Source: Spiroplasma endosymbiont of Crioceris asparagi
GTDB taxonomy: Bacteria > Bacillota_I > Bacilli_A > Mycoplasmatales > Mycoplasmataceae
DNA length: 64,000 nucleotides
NCBI RefSeq assembly: GCF_964020035.1
Contig: NZ_OZ026475.1
Location: forward strand, 637,401-701,400
Direction of reading: 5' to 3'
Shown: piece after piece, positions 10,861 through 21,979 of the stretch
How positions within the stretch are numbered: the stretch's first letter is position 1
Layout: each line of letters opens with the position of its first letter
Made by a program: the position numbers and the translations under genes
Notes under the pieces: model-generated
What the model was told of the DNA's origin: nothing
The model's database searches: none
What the model saw: only the letters and a program-made list of their open reading frames with translations

Positions 10861-10893
10861 CTTTATATATTTAGTTACATTCCTATTTTATAG

Positions 10894-10922
10894 AAAAAAA
10901 ATGGAATCTCTTCCATTTTTTT
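10894..10922 (-). terminator. Terminator of tuf
   Basis: AAAAAATGGAA/TTCCATTTTTT hairpin with a TCTC-type 4-nt loop just after the tuf stop at 10934. Confidence 0.85.
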
Positions 10923-10933
10923 GATTAATTTAA

Positions 10934-12121
10934 TTATTTAACAATTTTAATAACTGTTCCGGCTCCAATAGTTCTTCCACCTTCACGGATTGAGAATTTT
11001 GTTCCTTGTTCAACAGCAATTGGTTTAATTAGAGAAATTGTTAATTCAACGTTATCTCCAGGCATAACCATGTCTGTACCAGCTTTTAATTTTACTTCTC
11101 CAGTAACATCAGTTGTACGGAAGTAGAATTGTGGACGGTATTTGTTAAAGAATGGTTTGTGTCTTCCACCTTCTTCTTGAGTTAGCGCATAAACTTGAAC
11201 TTCTAATTCTGTATGAGGTTTAATAGTTCCTGGTTTTGCAATAACTTGACCACGTTCGATGTCGTCTCTTTCAACTCCACGTAATAATGCTCCAACGTTA
11301 TCTCCAGCTTCAGCAAAATCTAATAATTTTCTAAACATTTCTAATCCAGTAACAACAACTGTTTTAGGTTCAGCAACTAGTCCAACAATTTCAATGTTGT
11401 CCCCAACTTTAATTTTTCCACGTTCAACTCTACCAGTTGCAACAGTTCCACGTCCTGTAATTGTAAATACGTCTTCAACAGGCATTAAGAATGTTTTATC
11501 TGTATCACGAGTTGGAGTTGGAATGTATTCATCAACAGCAGCCATTAATTCATTAACACGGTCAACCCATTTTTGTTCACCATTTAAAGCACCTAATGCA
11601 GATCCTCTAATAACTGGTGCTGAATCTCCATCAAATTCGTATTGAGTTAATAACTCTCTAACTTCCATTTCAACTAAGTCAATTAATTCTTCATCATCAA
11701 CCATGTCACATTTATTTAAAAATACAACAATAGCTGGAACTCCAACTTGTCTTGAAAGCAAGATGTGTTCTCTTGTTTGAGGCATTGGTCCATCAGTTGC
11801 AGCAACAACTAAGATTGCTCCATCCATTTGTGCAGCACCTGTAATCATGTTTTTAACGTAGTCAGCATGACCTGGACAGTCTACGTGAGCGTAGTGTCTA
11901 TTTTTTGTTTTATATTCAACGTGTGAAGTGTTAATTGTAATTCCACGTTCTCTTTCTTCTGGTGCATTATCGATATTTGCATAATCTTTAAATTCTGCTC
12001 CACCTTGCGCAGCTAACACTTTAGTGATAGCGGCTGTTAATGTAGTTTTCCCGTGGTCAACGTGTCCAATTGTTCCAATGTTAACATGGGGTAAGCTACG
12101 ATCAAATTGTTCTTTTGCCAT
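10934..12121 (-). CDS. tuf: Elongation factor Tu
   Basis: 395 residues. GTPase that brings aminoacyl-tRNA to the ribosome. G1 [10 protein letters not shown]2 with RGITI, G3 DCPGH and G4 NKCD are all present, followed by domains II and III ending [10 protein letters not shown]. Codon use is more biased and the start has a strong GGAG site, as expected for a very highly expressed gene. It lies 91 bp behind fusA with its own promoter candidate, so it is a str-operon gene that can be expressed separately. Confidence 0.99.
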   Translation of the reverse strand: MAKEQFDRSLPHVNIGTIGHVDHGKTTLTAAITKVLAAQGGAEFKDYANIDNAPEERERGITINTSHVEYKTKNRHYAHVDCPGHADYVKNMITGAAQMDGAILVVAATDGPMPQTREHILLSRQVGVPAIVVFLNKCDMVDDEELIDLVEMEVRELLTQYEFDGDSAPVIRGSALGALNGEQKWVDRVNELMAAVDEYIPTPTRDTDKTFLMPVEDVFTITGRGTVATGRVERGKIKVGDNIEIVGLVAEPKTVVVTGLEMFRKLLDFAEAGDNVGALLRGVERDDIERGQVIAKPGTIKPHTELEVQVYALTQEEGGRHKPFFNKYRPQFYFRTTDVTGEVKLKAGTDMVMPGDNVELTISLIKPIAVEQGTKFSIREGGRTIGAGTVIKIVK

Positions 12122-12154
12122 TTTAAATTTCTCCTTTTTTTGGTTTTTTAATTT

Positions 12155-12203
12155 AACATTTTATATTTTACTTTGTTTTATTTTAAACTACAACTAAAAT
12201 GTT
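12155..12203 (-). promoter_or_regulatory. tuf promoter inside an inverted repeat
   Basis: Minus strand TTGTAG (12188-12193), 17-bp spacer, TAAAAT (12165-12170). The promoter lies between two arms of a 9-bp inverted repeat, AACATTTTA (12155-12163) and TAAAATGTT (12195-12203). The repeat may be an operator or simply AT-rich coincidence. Confidence 0.5.
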
Positions 12204-12212
12204 ATTATTTTT

Positions 12213-14288
12213 TTAAGAATTTTTTCCTGATTTTTTTATAATTTCTTCAGCAATGTTTTTTGGTGCTTCATTATAGTGACTGAAAATCATTGTATAATTT
12301 CCACGCCCTTGAGTAAATGAACGAAGTTCAGTTGCATATCCAAACATTTCTGATAGAGGAACTTTTGATTTAATTGTTTGTGCATTTCCTCTTTGTTCTG
12401 AACCTTCAATTAATCCACGTTTTGATGAAATGTTACCCATTACATCTCCATAGTATTCTTCAGGAACAGTTACTTCAACTGACATGATTGGTTCTAAAAT
12501 TACTGGTTTACATTTTTTAGCAGCTTCTTTAAGTGCCATTGATGCAGCAATTTTATATGCCATTTCAGATGAATCGACCTCATGCATAGATCCATCAACA
12601 ATAGTTGCTTTAATATCTATCATAGGGAATCCGGCCAATACTCCATTTTTCATTGAGTCTTCAAGACCAGCTTTAGCAGCATTGATATATTCTTTGGTAA
12701 TTTTTCCACCAACAATTTTATCAACTCATTCAAAACCTTTATCTTCATTTGGTGCAAATTCAATTACTACGTGACCATATTGACCACGTCCTCCAGATTG
12801 TTTGATGTATTTACCATCAACTTTTGCATTTGTTCTAAATGTTTCACGGTATGAAACTTGAGGTGCTCCAACATTAGTTTCAACTTTAAATTCTCTTTTC
12901 AATCTATCTACAATGATATCAAGGTGTAATTCACCCATTCCTGCAATAATAGTTTGTCCAGTTTCTTCATCAGTATATGTTCTAAAAGTTGGATCTTCTT
13001 CTGATAATTTGTTTAGTGATAAACCAAGTTTTTCTTGATCGGCTTTAGTTTTTGGTTCTAATGCCAAGTGAATAACTGGTTCAGGGAATTTCATTGATTC
13101 AAGAACGATTGAATTTTTTTCATCTGTTAATGTATCTCCAGTTGTTGTATCTTTTAAACCAACAGCTGCTGCAATTTCCCCCGCATATACTTCTTCAATT
13201 TCTTCACGGTTATTAGCGTGCATTCTTAAAATTCTACCAATTCGTTCTTTTTTATCTTTAGTAGCATTTAAAACATAACTACCTTTTTTTAGAACTCCTG
13301 AATAAACTCTAAAGAATGTTAATTTTCCAACAAATGGGTCAGTCATAATTTTAAATGCTAGTGCTGAGAATGGTTCACTATCAGCAGCTTTTCTTTCTGC
13401 TTCTTGTCCATTTGCTAAGATTCCTTTAATTGGGGGAATATCTAATGGGGAAGGTAAATAATCAATAACTGCATCTAGCAATAATTTAACACCTTTGTTT
13501 TTAAATGCTGAACCAGCTAATACTGGAAAGAATTCAGCTGAAAGAACACCTTTTCTAATTGCAGATTTTATTTCGTCAATTGTTAATTCTTCACCATCTA
13601 AGAATTTCATCATTAATTCTTCATCATATTCAACGGCTGTTTCAATTAATTCATTTCTTAATTTTTTTGCTAAATCTAATAAGTCAGCAGGAATTTCAAT
13701 TTGTTTTGCCACTTCTTCTGCTTTACCATCAAAGTGTCATGCTTCCATTTTAACTAAATCAATAATTCCATCAAATTGATCTTCTGCTCCAATTGGTAAT
13801 TGAATTGGTGAAGCTTTTGCTCCCAATCTTTCACCAATTGATTTTACTGAATATAAAAAGTCAGCACCAATTTTATCCATTTTGTTAACAAAAACAATTC
13901 TTGGAACTTCATATGTTGTTGCTTGTCTTCAAACTGTTTCAGTTTGTGGTTCAACCCCGCTTTGTCCATCAAGAACAGCAACTGCTCCATCAAGAACTCT
14001 TAATGATCTTTCAACTTCAACTGTAAAGTCTACGTGACCTGGAGTATCAATAATGTTAAATCTATGATTATGTCAAAATGCTGTTGTGGCAGCTGAAGTG
14101 ATTGTGATACCACGTTCTTGTTCTTGTGCCATTCAGTCCATTTGTGAAGCACCTTCATGGGTTTCACCTATTTTGTGAATTTTTCCAGTGTGAAATAAAA
14201 TTCTTTCTGTGGTTGTTGTTTTTCCAGCATCAATGTGAGCCATTATCCCAAAGTTTCTTGTTTTATCTAAACTATAATCTCTTGCCAT
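12213..14288 (-). CDS. fusA: Elongation factor G
   Basis: 691 residues with UGA-Trp codons. Translocase GTPase. N-terminal G domain: [32 protein letters not shown]. Domains II-V follow, including the [14 protein letters not shown] of domain III and the [15 protein letters not shown] of domain IV. Normal length. The start at 14288 is 13 bp after rpsG, in the conserved order rpsL-rpsG-fusA. Confidence 0.98.
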
Positions 14289-14301
14289 AAAGTCTCCCTA
14301 A

Positions 14302-14769
<468 letters not shown>

Positions 14770-14797
14770 AATTTTGTCTCCTATTTAATAAACCTAA

Positions 14798-15208
14798 TTA
14801 TTTAGGTCTTTTAGCTCCGTATCTTGAACGTGATTGTTTTCTATCTTTAACTCCAGTAGTATCTAAAGTTCCTCTAATAATGTGATATCTAACCCCTGGT
14901 AAGTCTTTAACCCTACCACCTTCAATTAAAACAACACTATGTTCTTGTAAGTTGTGACCTTCACCTGGAATATAAGCAGTAACTTCCATTCCATTTGTCA
15001 ATCTAACCCTTGCATATTTTCTTAAAGCTGAGTTAGGTTTTTTAGGCGTCATTGTTGCAACCCTAGTACAAACACCTCTTTTTTGAGGTGAACTAGCAAT
15101 AATTGTTTTTTTTCTTAAAGTATTAACACTTTTTGTTAAAGCTGGCGCTTTAGTTTTTCAAGTTTTTTCTTTTCTTGGTTTTTTAACCAATTGATTTATT
15201 GTTGGCAT
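14798..15208 (-). CDS. rpsL: 30S ribosomal protein S12
   Basis: 136 residues: [15 protein letters not shown], then the decoding-centre loops [20 protein letters not shown] and [31 protein letters not shown] of PNSALRK and the GEGHNLQEH loop are wild-type-like. Start at 15208 has GGAGG upstream. First gene of the str operon. Confidence 0.98.
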
Positions 15209-15217
15209 TCTTAATTT

Positions 15218-15263
15218 CCTCCACAATACCGTGTGTATTGAAAATACTTTATTATTATACACA
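15218..15263 (-). promoter_or_regulatory. str operon promoter and leader hairpin
   Basis: A minus-strand TATAAT (complement of attata, about 15255-15260) precedes a leader with hairpin CAATAC/GTATTG (15224-15240, 5-nt loop). The hairpin ends within 2 nt of the GGAGG ribosome binding site (15218-15222) and could hinder ribosome entry. A -35 is not clear. Confidence 0.45.
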
Positions 15264-15283
15264 AATTTTGTTTTTATTAATTT

Positions 15284-15314
15284 AAAAAAAAAAAAAAAAA
15301 CGTTTTCACGTTTT
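15284..15314 (-). terminator. Terminator with a 17-nt T tract
   Basis: Hairpin AAAACGT/ACGTTTT (15297-15314, 4-nt loop) after the small coiled-coil gene, followed on the minus strand by 17 consecutive T (15284-15300). Confidence 0.8.
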
Positions 15315-15318
15315 TGAT

Positions 15319-15507
15319 TTACATGTGTGCTTTTTTATTTTTTAATAATTTTTTTTCACTTTTAATTGCTTTTAATTCTGATTTTTTTTGTTTTAATAGC
15401 ATTTTGTGTTGTTTAATATCATTTTTTGTTGTGTTAATTTCATTTTGTTTTTCAACTATTTTTTCTTTAACTTCATTGATTTTGATATTGTAATTTTCTT
15501 TATCCAT
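15319..15507 (-). CDS. Small coiled-coil protein, function unknown
   Basis: 62 residues, very rich in K, E, N and I with a heptad-like pattern through most of its length (KINEVKEKIVEKQNEINTTKNDIK...), so a single cytoplasmic coiled coil is likely. It has an AGGAG site about 10 nt before the start and lies 12 bp downstream of the 333-residue membrane protein, ahead of a strong terminator, so it appears to be the last gene of that unit. Not recognised as any family; low complexity makes homology hard to see. Confidence 0.6.
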   Translation of the reverse strand: MDKENYNIKINEVKEKIVEKQNEINTTKNDIKQHKMLLKQKKSELKAIKSEKKLLKNKKAHM

Positions 15508-15519
15508 TTTAATAAACTC

Positions 15520-16521
15520 CTAATTATTACTCATTATTAATTTAATTCTATCATATTCTTCTTTTGATTGCTTGTTTCTATCAATACGCCCAGGTATCAA
15601 TGATGAAGCAATGGGTTTTTCAACCACATTAATGATTGAAGGTTGTTGTTTACTTTCAACATTATTATTTTTATTTGTTTTAATATATTCTGCTAAATTT
15701 TGAATTTCTGATTCTTGTTGTTTAATAGCAGTTCAAATTCTATCTGAATCACTGTTAATGTGTTTGTGAATGTGAATTGCATTTAGCTCAGCTTGTGTCA
15801 TTGGTGCTGGAACTTCATCTTCTTCGTCATCATCATCTTCAACTATTTCTGGTTGTGCACTTGCTATTGCAGAAGCATTGTCTAAAATTTGTTGTGGATT
15901 ATATGGTTGTTGTTCTTCGAAAAGATCATTGTTATTAATGTTTTCAATTTCCTTTAATGAATTATTAATATCTTCAGCAAGGAATTGATCATTTAAACTT
16001 GTTTCCGCAGCAACCATTGGTGTTACTTCATCAAGTGGCGTCATTTCCTCAACTAGTAATCCAGTTTCAGCAGTTTTGAAATTCAATTTTTTTTCTCGGT
16101 AATGTCATTCTGAAAATAATCCTAAGAAAAAGTTTGCTAAAAGGGTTGATGCTGCGACTAAAACATTTGCGGTAAATCCATGGAAAAGTGCAACAAACGC
16201 TAATATAAATATTGCAAGACATGATACCATTCTAAACATGTTTGCTTTTTTAAATCCACGAATAAACATAATAATATTTGCAGTAAATAAACCATAAGCT
16301 ACAAAGCTTGTAATTGTAAATAATAAAGCAGCTTTTTTAATATTGAAATTTATATTTATCAATTCTTTACCAGCTCAATTATAAATATCAATAAATGATT
16401 TTTTGTTATTGTAAAAATTAACTGCAGTTTTATTGCTAATTTCTGGCAAGTAATAAATTAAATATATTCCAATGCAAAGAGATAATATTATTCAAACGAA
16501 TACTAGTACTAATTTTTTCAT
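15520..16521 (-). CDS. Membrane protein with long acidic cytoplasmic tail, unknown
   Basis: 333 residues with UGA-Trp. A hydrophobic helix at about residues 3-24 (KLVLVFVWIILSLCIGIYLIYYL) is followed by a short loop and three more hydrophobic helices around residues 60-140. From about 145 to the end the protein is soluble, acidic and low-complexity, with EIVEDDDDEEDEVPAP near residue 240 and a C-terminal EEYDRIKLIMSNN. No recognised domain. It overlaps nothing and is followed by the small coiled-coil gene. A lineage-specific envelope or scaffold protein is a guess only. Confidence 0.75.
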
Positions 16522-16560
16522 TTTTTTGTTTCCTATAAGCATTATTATAATTATACACAC

Positions 16561-17064
16561 TTATCTTACATAAGTTTTATTAATATTGTCAAAAATTTTA
16601 GATGGAATGCAATTATTTTTACCATTTCAGTAAAAATTGTCGCAACTATTTATTATTTTTTTGAAAATTTTTTTATCACAAATATAATTTTCAGCAGAAA
16701 AATTAGCAGAAGTGGAATATATTGGACCAACTTCGTCAATTATGCTTTTTAAATAACAATTATCCTTTATTAATCTATAGGCAACATTTTTTGTTTCATT
16801 TCCAACAATAACAGTTGTTGGTATATTGGATTTTAATTTTTCAATGGCTTCATTATCTAAATTAAATTCTTTAACCATTTCCAATGAAGAAATTAAAATA
16901 ATCAATTTTTTGTCAAGCTCGCGCTTTTTCATTTTATTAATTCTAGTTTGATTTTCTTCATTGCCTGCAATAGCACTCAATCCATAAACTGTGTCAGTTG
17001 GAATTAAAACTATTTCATTATTTTTTAGTTTTTCAATTATTGAATCAATGTTTTTTTTGTTCAT
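16561..17064 (-). CDS. tsaC: Threonylcarbamoyl-AMP synthase (YrdC/Sua5 domain)
   Basis: 167 residues. Makes threonylcarbamoyl-AMP from Thr, bicarbonate and ATP for t6A37 modification of ANN-decoding tRNAs. IPTDTVYGLSA, the KKRELDKKL basic segment and the STSANFS motif identify the YrdC fold. It is a minimal version without the Sua5 C-terminal domain. The start immediately follows the stop of the upstream membrane-protein gene (stop at 17065-17067). Confidence 0.9.
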
Positions 17065-18486
17065 CTACAAATACCAATTATCTTCTTCAAAATATAATGT
17101 TTTAGCTGATTTTCTAATTTCTGCTAAATGTTTATTAAAGATATCAACAAATAATATTAAAGTTGTAATTAAAATACCAATACTTATAACAATTAAAGAA
17201 ACCAACTCAATCCCGTGTGGTCAATTATATTCAATTCTAAAATCATCTTTATTTTTATTTGGGAAAAAGTGTGTAAATATTGCCATAAATGAACTATTTT
17301 TTTTCGGATCACTTATTAATTTTTCGAAATCTTCTTGAATATGGTTTTGCCAATTATCATAAATGTCTGCCATTCTAATCATTGAGTAAAATCCAGATAG
17401 AATTAACATTAGTAAAAAAACAAATAAAATCAGTGATTGTACAATAACAATCTTAATTTTAACTTCTCATTCCCTAATATAATACATTGCAAATAAAACT
17501 AAGAATGCAAAAACAGAACTTAATAATATCATTTGTATTTGATTTATTTCAAAGAAAGACACGCTGACTCCATCAACATCGTGGAAAAAAGAACCATATT
17601 TATTGTATTCTGTAGAAAATGATTTTAATAAAGCTGGCGCAATGTTAATTCAAACTAATAAACTATTTAAAGAACCACTTCCATGAGATAGTGAAATTAA
17701 ATAAACAATTTGGGGCAATGCAATAATTGTTGTTGTAATAATAATTCACATTGATAAATTTTTTTGTGAAACATTCATAATCTTGCTAAAAAAATTAACC
17801 GCTTTAGATTTACCAATTCTTTTTGTCACTGTTTTTCTTTCAATTTTTTCAATAATTTTTTTATCTTCAATATTCAATGTTCCTAAGTCAAATAAAATTT
17901 TAGCAAAGTAAATCATTATGACTAAAATTCTAAATAAATTAAATCATCACACACTTTTGTTTGTTGTTCAACTAAAGTGTTTTGTATTTGAATTTATTTG
18001 TATTAAGTCCAATATTTGTTTTTTTATAGAATCACTTCATGCTAAGTTGGCATTACCTTTACTAGTTACAAATTCCACTAAAATAGTAAATCTATAATAA
18101 TTGTATTCAGCAACTGCAAAAAAAGTTGACGACAAAAATAATAAAATTATAATTATAGAAATATAAATAATAATATTAGAAAGCCTAACTCTCATTTTTA
18201 TAAGCAACGGAGAAAATAAAAATAAGATTAAGCCTAAAACTAAAAGAAAAAATGCTACCGATAAGAAAGCAACTATTGAAACTTTGCTTGGCGTAACATA
18301 ACTTCCAAAAGCATTTTTAAATGTTTTTATATTATCAAAATAATAATTAGTACATTTATCAGAAAAGAAAATTCCAATAAAAGTAAGATTTGTTAAAAAC
18401 GCAGCCAAAAAAATAAAAAAACCAAAAATAATAATTTTTTTAGATAAAATATTTCGTTTTAAAATTTTAAATTCTGTTTTTTCCAT
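17065..18486 (-). CDS. Polytopic membrane protein, unknown
   Basis: 473 residues with many UGA-Trp codons. Begins MEKTEFKILKRNILSKK followed by about nine to ten hydrophobic helices, including pairs near residues 19-40, 65-90, 105-130 and several in the C-terminal half, with a hydrophilic stretch (DLGTLNIEDKKIIEKIERKTVTKRIGKS) between the halves. No transporter signature was recognised. It is embedded between prmC and tsaC, both translation genes, which seems to be operon packing rather than functional linkage. Confidence 0.75.
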
Positions 18487-18534
18487 TTCGGCCTTTTATT
18501 TATATATAATACAACAATTTTAAACTAAATAAAA

Positions 18535-19320
18535 TTAGGTCAAATTACTCAATACAAACCATCTTCAATTACCAGAATAGTCTTTATAATATTCAATATT
18601 TTCATTAATAAATATTTGTTCTAGCTTTTCTTTTTGTTTAAAACCAAATTCACAATATATTTTTCCATTAGGTTTTAGAATTTTTTTATAATCTTTTTTA
18701 ATTTTGTAAAAAAACTCAAGACCTTCTTGTTTGGCGTACAAAGCAATTTTTGGTTCATATTTATTTACATTTTTTTCTACATTAACATCGCCCTTTAATA
18801 TGTATGGCGGATTAATTATTACAAAATCTGCTTTTAAATTTTTTTTAATAAATGGTTGGAAAAAATTTCCCCTCAAAACACTGGCATTAATTTTAAATTC
18901 TTTTAGATTTTTTTTGGTGCATCTTATTGCTGATTTTGAAATGTCTGATAAATATAAGTTACTATTTTTATTTTTTAAAAATGCACTTATTCCTAAACAA
19001 CCAGTTCCACAACAAATATCAAATATTATTTTATTATTAAGATTTTCTTCAATAAAATTTTCTATGATAACTTCAGTTTCAAATCTTGGTATAAGGACTT
19101 TTTTATTAACAATAAATCAATTCTCAAAAAAAAATCTGCGACCTGTTATTTGAGATAATGGCCTTTTAGATTTTAAAATTTTTTTTATTAATTTAATTCC
19201 ATCATTTGTCAAAATATCATTTTTAATATAATTTTTAAATGAAAAAAAATGCAATAAAATGTTGTAATCAGTTATTGTCATTCTTTTCTTTAATTTTTCA
19301 CTAAAGTCATCAATTTTCAT
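18535..19320 (-). CDS. prmC: Peptide chain release factor glutamine methyltransferase
   Basis: 261 residues. Methylates the Gln of the GGQ motif in release factors using SAM. The N-terminal helical domain (residues 1-75) is followed by a Rossmann methyltransferase with FDICCGTGCLGI (motif I) and the catalytic NPPY (within VIINPPYIL). UGA-Trp codons are present. It starts on the base after the prfA stop, the standard prfA-prmC pairing. Confidence 0.94.
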
Positions 19321-20403
19321 TTAAATATTATTCTTTTCAATTAATTGTTTTTGTTCGTCTTTAATTAATCCCTCAATTATTTCATCAATATTTCCTTCCA
19401 TAAATTGATCTAATTTTTGAAGAGTCATATTTATTCTGTGATCAGTTACTCTATTTTGACCATAATTATAAGTTCTTATTTTTTCACTACGATCTCCAGT
19501 ACCAACAGCATTTTTTCTCAATGAGTCTGCTTCTGATTGTTGTTTTGCTTGTTCTGCTTCATACACTTTTGATCTAATCATCATCATTGCAGTTGCTTTA
19601 TTATCATGTTGACTTCTTCCATCCTGAGAAGCGGCCACTATTCCAGTTGGTATGTGTGTTATTCTAACTGCTGAATCTGTTGTGTTAACATGTTGACCAC
19701 CAGCACCTGATGATCTATATGTATCAATTCTTAAATCTGATGGTTTAATTTCAATTTCAACATCATTCATTTCTGGTAAAACAGCAACTGTAGCAGTTGA
19801 TGTTTGAACTCTTCCTTTTGATTCAGTTTTGGGAACCCTTTGTACTCTATGAGACCCTGATTCAAATTTAAGTTTAGAATAAACATCTTTACCTTTTATC
19901 ATTAAAGATATTTGTGCAAACCCACCAGCAGGTGAATCTGATCTGTCCAAAATATTAATCTTTCAATTATTTTTTTCAGCATATTTAGAATACATTCTAA
20001 AAAGATCTCCAGCAAAAATATTTGCTTCATCACCACCAGCTGCACCCCTAATTTCCATAATAATATTTTTATCATTATTTGGATCCTTAGGTAAAAGCAT
20101 TAAGTGAATTTCTTCATTTAGTTTATTCATTTTTTCTTCTGATTCTTCAATTTCTAAAGCTGCTAATTCTTTTAAATCTTTATCTTTTTCAGTTTTTAAT
20201 ATAGTTTTAGCTTCCTCATAATTTTTTTCGGCAGCTTTATATTCTTTATACTTTTCAGCAACATCGACAATAGCTGACTTTTCTTTATTTAATTTTTTAA
20301 AGTTTTCCATGTTTTTTGTAACATTAGGATCAGCTAAATTATTATCTATCAATTCAACTTTTTTTAAGATTGCTTCTAAAACTTCAATTGTTTTTTTATC
20401 CAT
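19321..20403 (-). CDS. prfA: Peptide chain release factor 1
   Basis: 360 residues. Recognises UAA and UAG. Contains the GGQ loop ([18 protein letters not shown]) and the RF1-type [12 protein letters not shown] segment. In this lineage UGA means Trp, so RF2 is not needed and RF1 should be the only release factor; its absence elsewhere in the genome cannot be seen here. Forms a unit with tdk upstream and prmC downstream. Confidence 0.97.
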
Positions 20404-20418
20404 ATTTTTCCTTTATCA

Positions 20419-21024
20419 TTATTTGGGTTTTACATAACAATGTCGACATCTTGCTTGATATTCATTTGCCCCTGAAATTAATATAATTGGAGAATCAGGT
20501 GATGCTTCTTCTCCTTTTTTAATATCAATTCTTTGTGTTTTGTTTGCTAATCCACCGCAAACAAAACAAATGGCTGATAATTTTTCCACATATTCAGCTT
20601 GTGGCAATAATTCATAGACATTTTTAAAAGGATTAGACATGAAATCTTTATCTAGTCCATTAGCAACTATTATATATCCATTATCTGCTAATTGAGAAAC
20701 AACATCTACAATTTTTGTATCAAAAAATTGTAACTCATCAATGCCAATAACATCAACTTTTTTTGTTTTTTCAATTTCATTTAAAGCCTTTAATAATTCT
20801 TCAGTGTCTTTAACAGGTACAGCATCAATGCTAACACCGTGATGTGTTTGAACTTTTGTAACTGAATATCTTTTATCAATTTCTGGTTTAAATACAACAA
20901 TGTTTTTTTTACCATATTTATATCTTAGGAGTCTTCTAATAAATTCTTCTGTTTTACCAGCAAACATACACCCAACAATTAATTCTATTCAACCTGTTTT
21001 ATAATTTAAAATTGGCATTGACAT
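20419..21024 (-). CDS. tdk: Thymidine kinase
   Basis: 201 residues. Phosphorylates thymidine with ATP, a salvage route to dTMP. Walker A is GCMFAGKTEE, Walker B region is VDVIGIDELQF, and two zinc cysteine pairs (CFVC and CRHC) define the lasso domain of type II thymidine kinases. The start at 21024 (MSMPILNYKTGW) is one base past the DHH gene stop; a second Met two codons later is possible. Confidence 0.96.
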
Positions 21025-21025
21025 T

Positions 21026-21970
21026 TTATTGACCCCCACTATTTTCTATTTCTTCAATAACTTTTTTGATGTCATTAAAATTATTTAAAGAGCAACCGGC
21101 TGCATATTTATGACCGCCCCCATTAAATTTTTTGGCAATGTTATCAACATCTAAATACTTAGATCTAAGTGATAATTTTATTTCAGTATCATTTTTTTCA
21201 TAACCCAAAAATCACAAATCTATTTCTTTTAAACCACTCATTAAGCTTAAACACATTTTAACGTTTTCTAAAGAAACAATGTTTTCATAGTCTTCTTTTT
21301 TAATTATTAAATAAGCATATTTTTTTTCTTTATTTCAAACTATTTTAGAAAACATTTTGTTTTTTCATATTTGCAAATTAAGCGGTATTGAATACAAGGA
21401 TGAATAAATATCAACATGGTTAATTCCTAATGAAAACAATTTTGAACCCATAATCATTGTATTTTCGTTAACTTCATTATACAAAAAGCGCCCTGTATCT
21501 GTTACTAAACCTTTAAATAAATTTTCTGCTGCTAATTTATTTATTTTATATTTCATTGCTAATGCTCATTCAAATATAACTTGAGTACAAGCAGGAATGT
21601 GTTCATCAATTAATTTATAGTCACCAAAATCAGAATCAGTTTTTTTGTGGTGATCAATCTTAATTATTTTATTAGCTTGATTTCAAAATTTAAAATCAAT
21701 TCTTTCAAAATTTGCAACGTCAACTGTTATTAAAAGTGATTCCTTAATTAAATTTTCATTTAATTTTTTATCATCAAATGTTTCATTTTTATTTAAGTTA
21801 TCCCCAACTATAAAAACATTTTTATCTTTATAATTTTCTTTAATAATTTCTGCTAAACCAACTGCGCTCCCTTGTGCATCTCAATCGGGCATGACATGTT
21901 TGGCAATTATAATATTTTTATATTTTTTTATAACATTTGAAATGTCTTTGTAAATTTTATTTTTAGCCAT
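21026..21970 (-). CDS. nrnA: DHH-DHHA1 phosphoesterase, NrnA/MgpA-like
   Basis: 314 residues with UGA-Trp. N-terminal DHH domain with AKHVMPDWDAQGS, the IDHHKKTD metal motif and LVTDTGRF; C-terminal DHHA1 domain with FNGGGHKYAAG. Family members degrade short oligoribonucleotides and dephosphorylate pAp; several mollicute paralogues exist, so the symbol is by resemblance. It overlaps no gene but is packed between the degenerate ABC protein and tdk. Confidence 0.85.
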
Positions 21971-21979
21971 GCTTTCCCT

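Noticed and set aside
12840..12858. TGTTTCACG...TGAAAC in fusA resembling parS
   Set aside because: The half sites are separated by extra bases, so the 16-bp geometry is broken.
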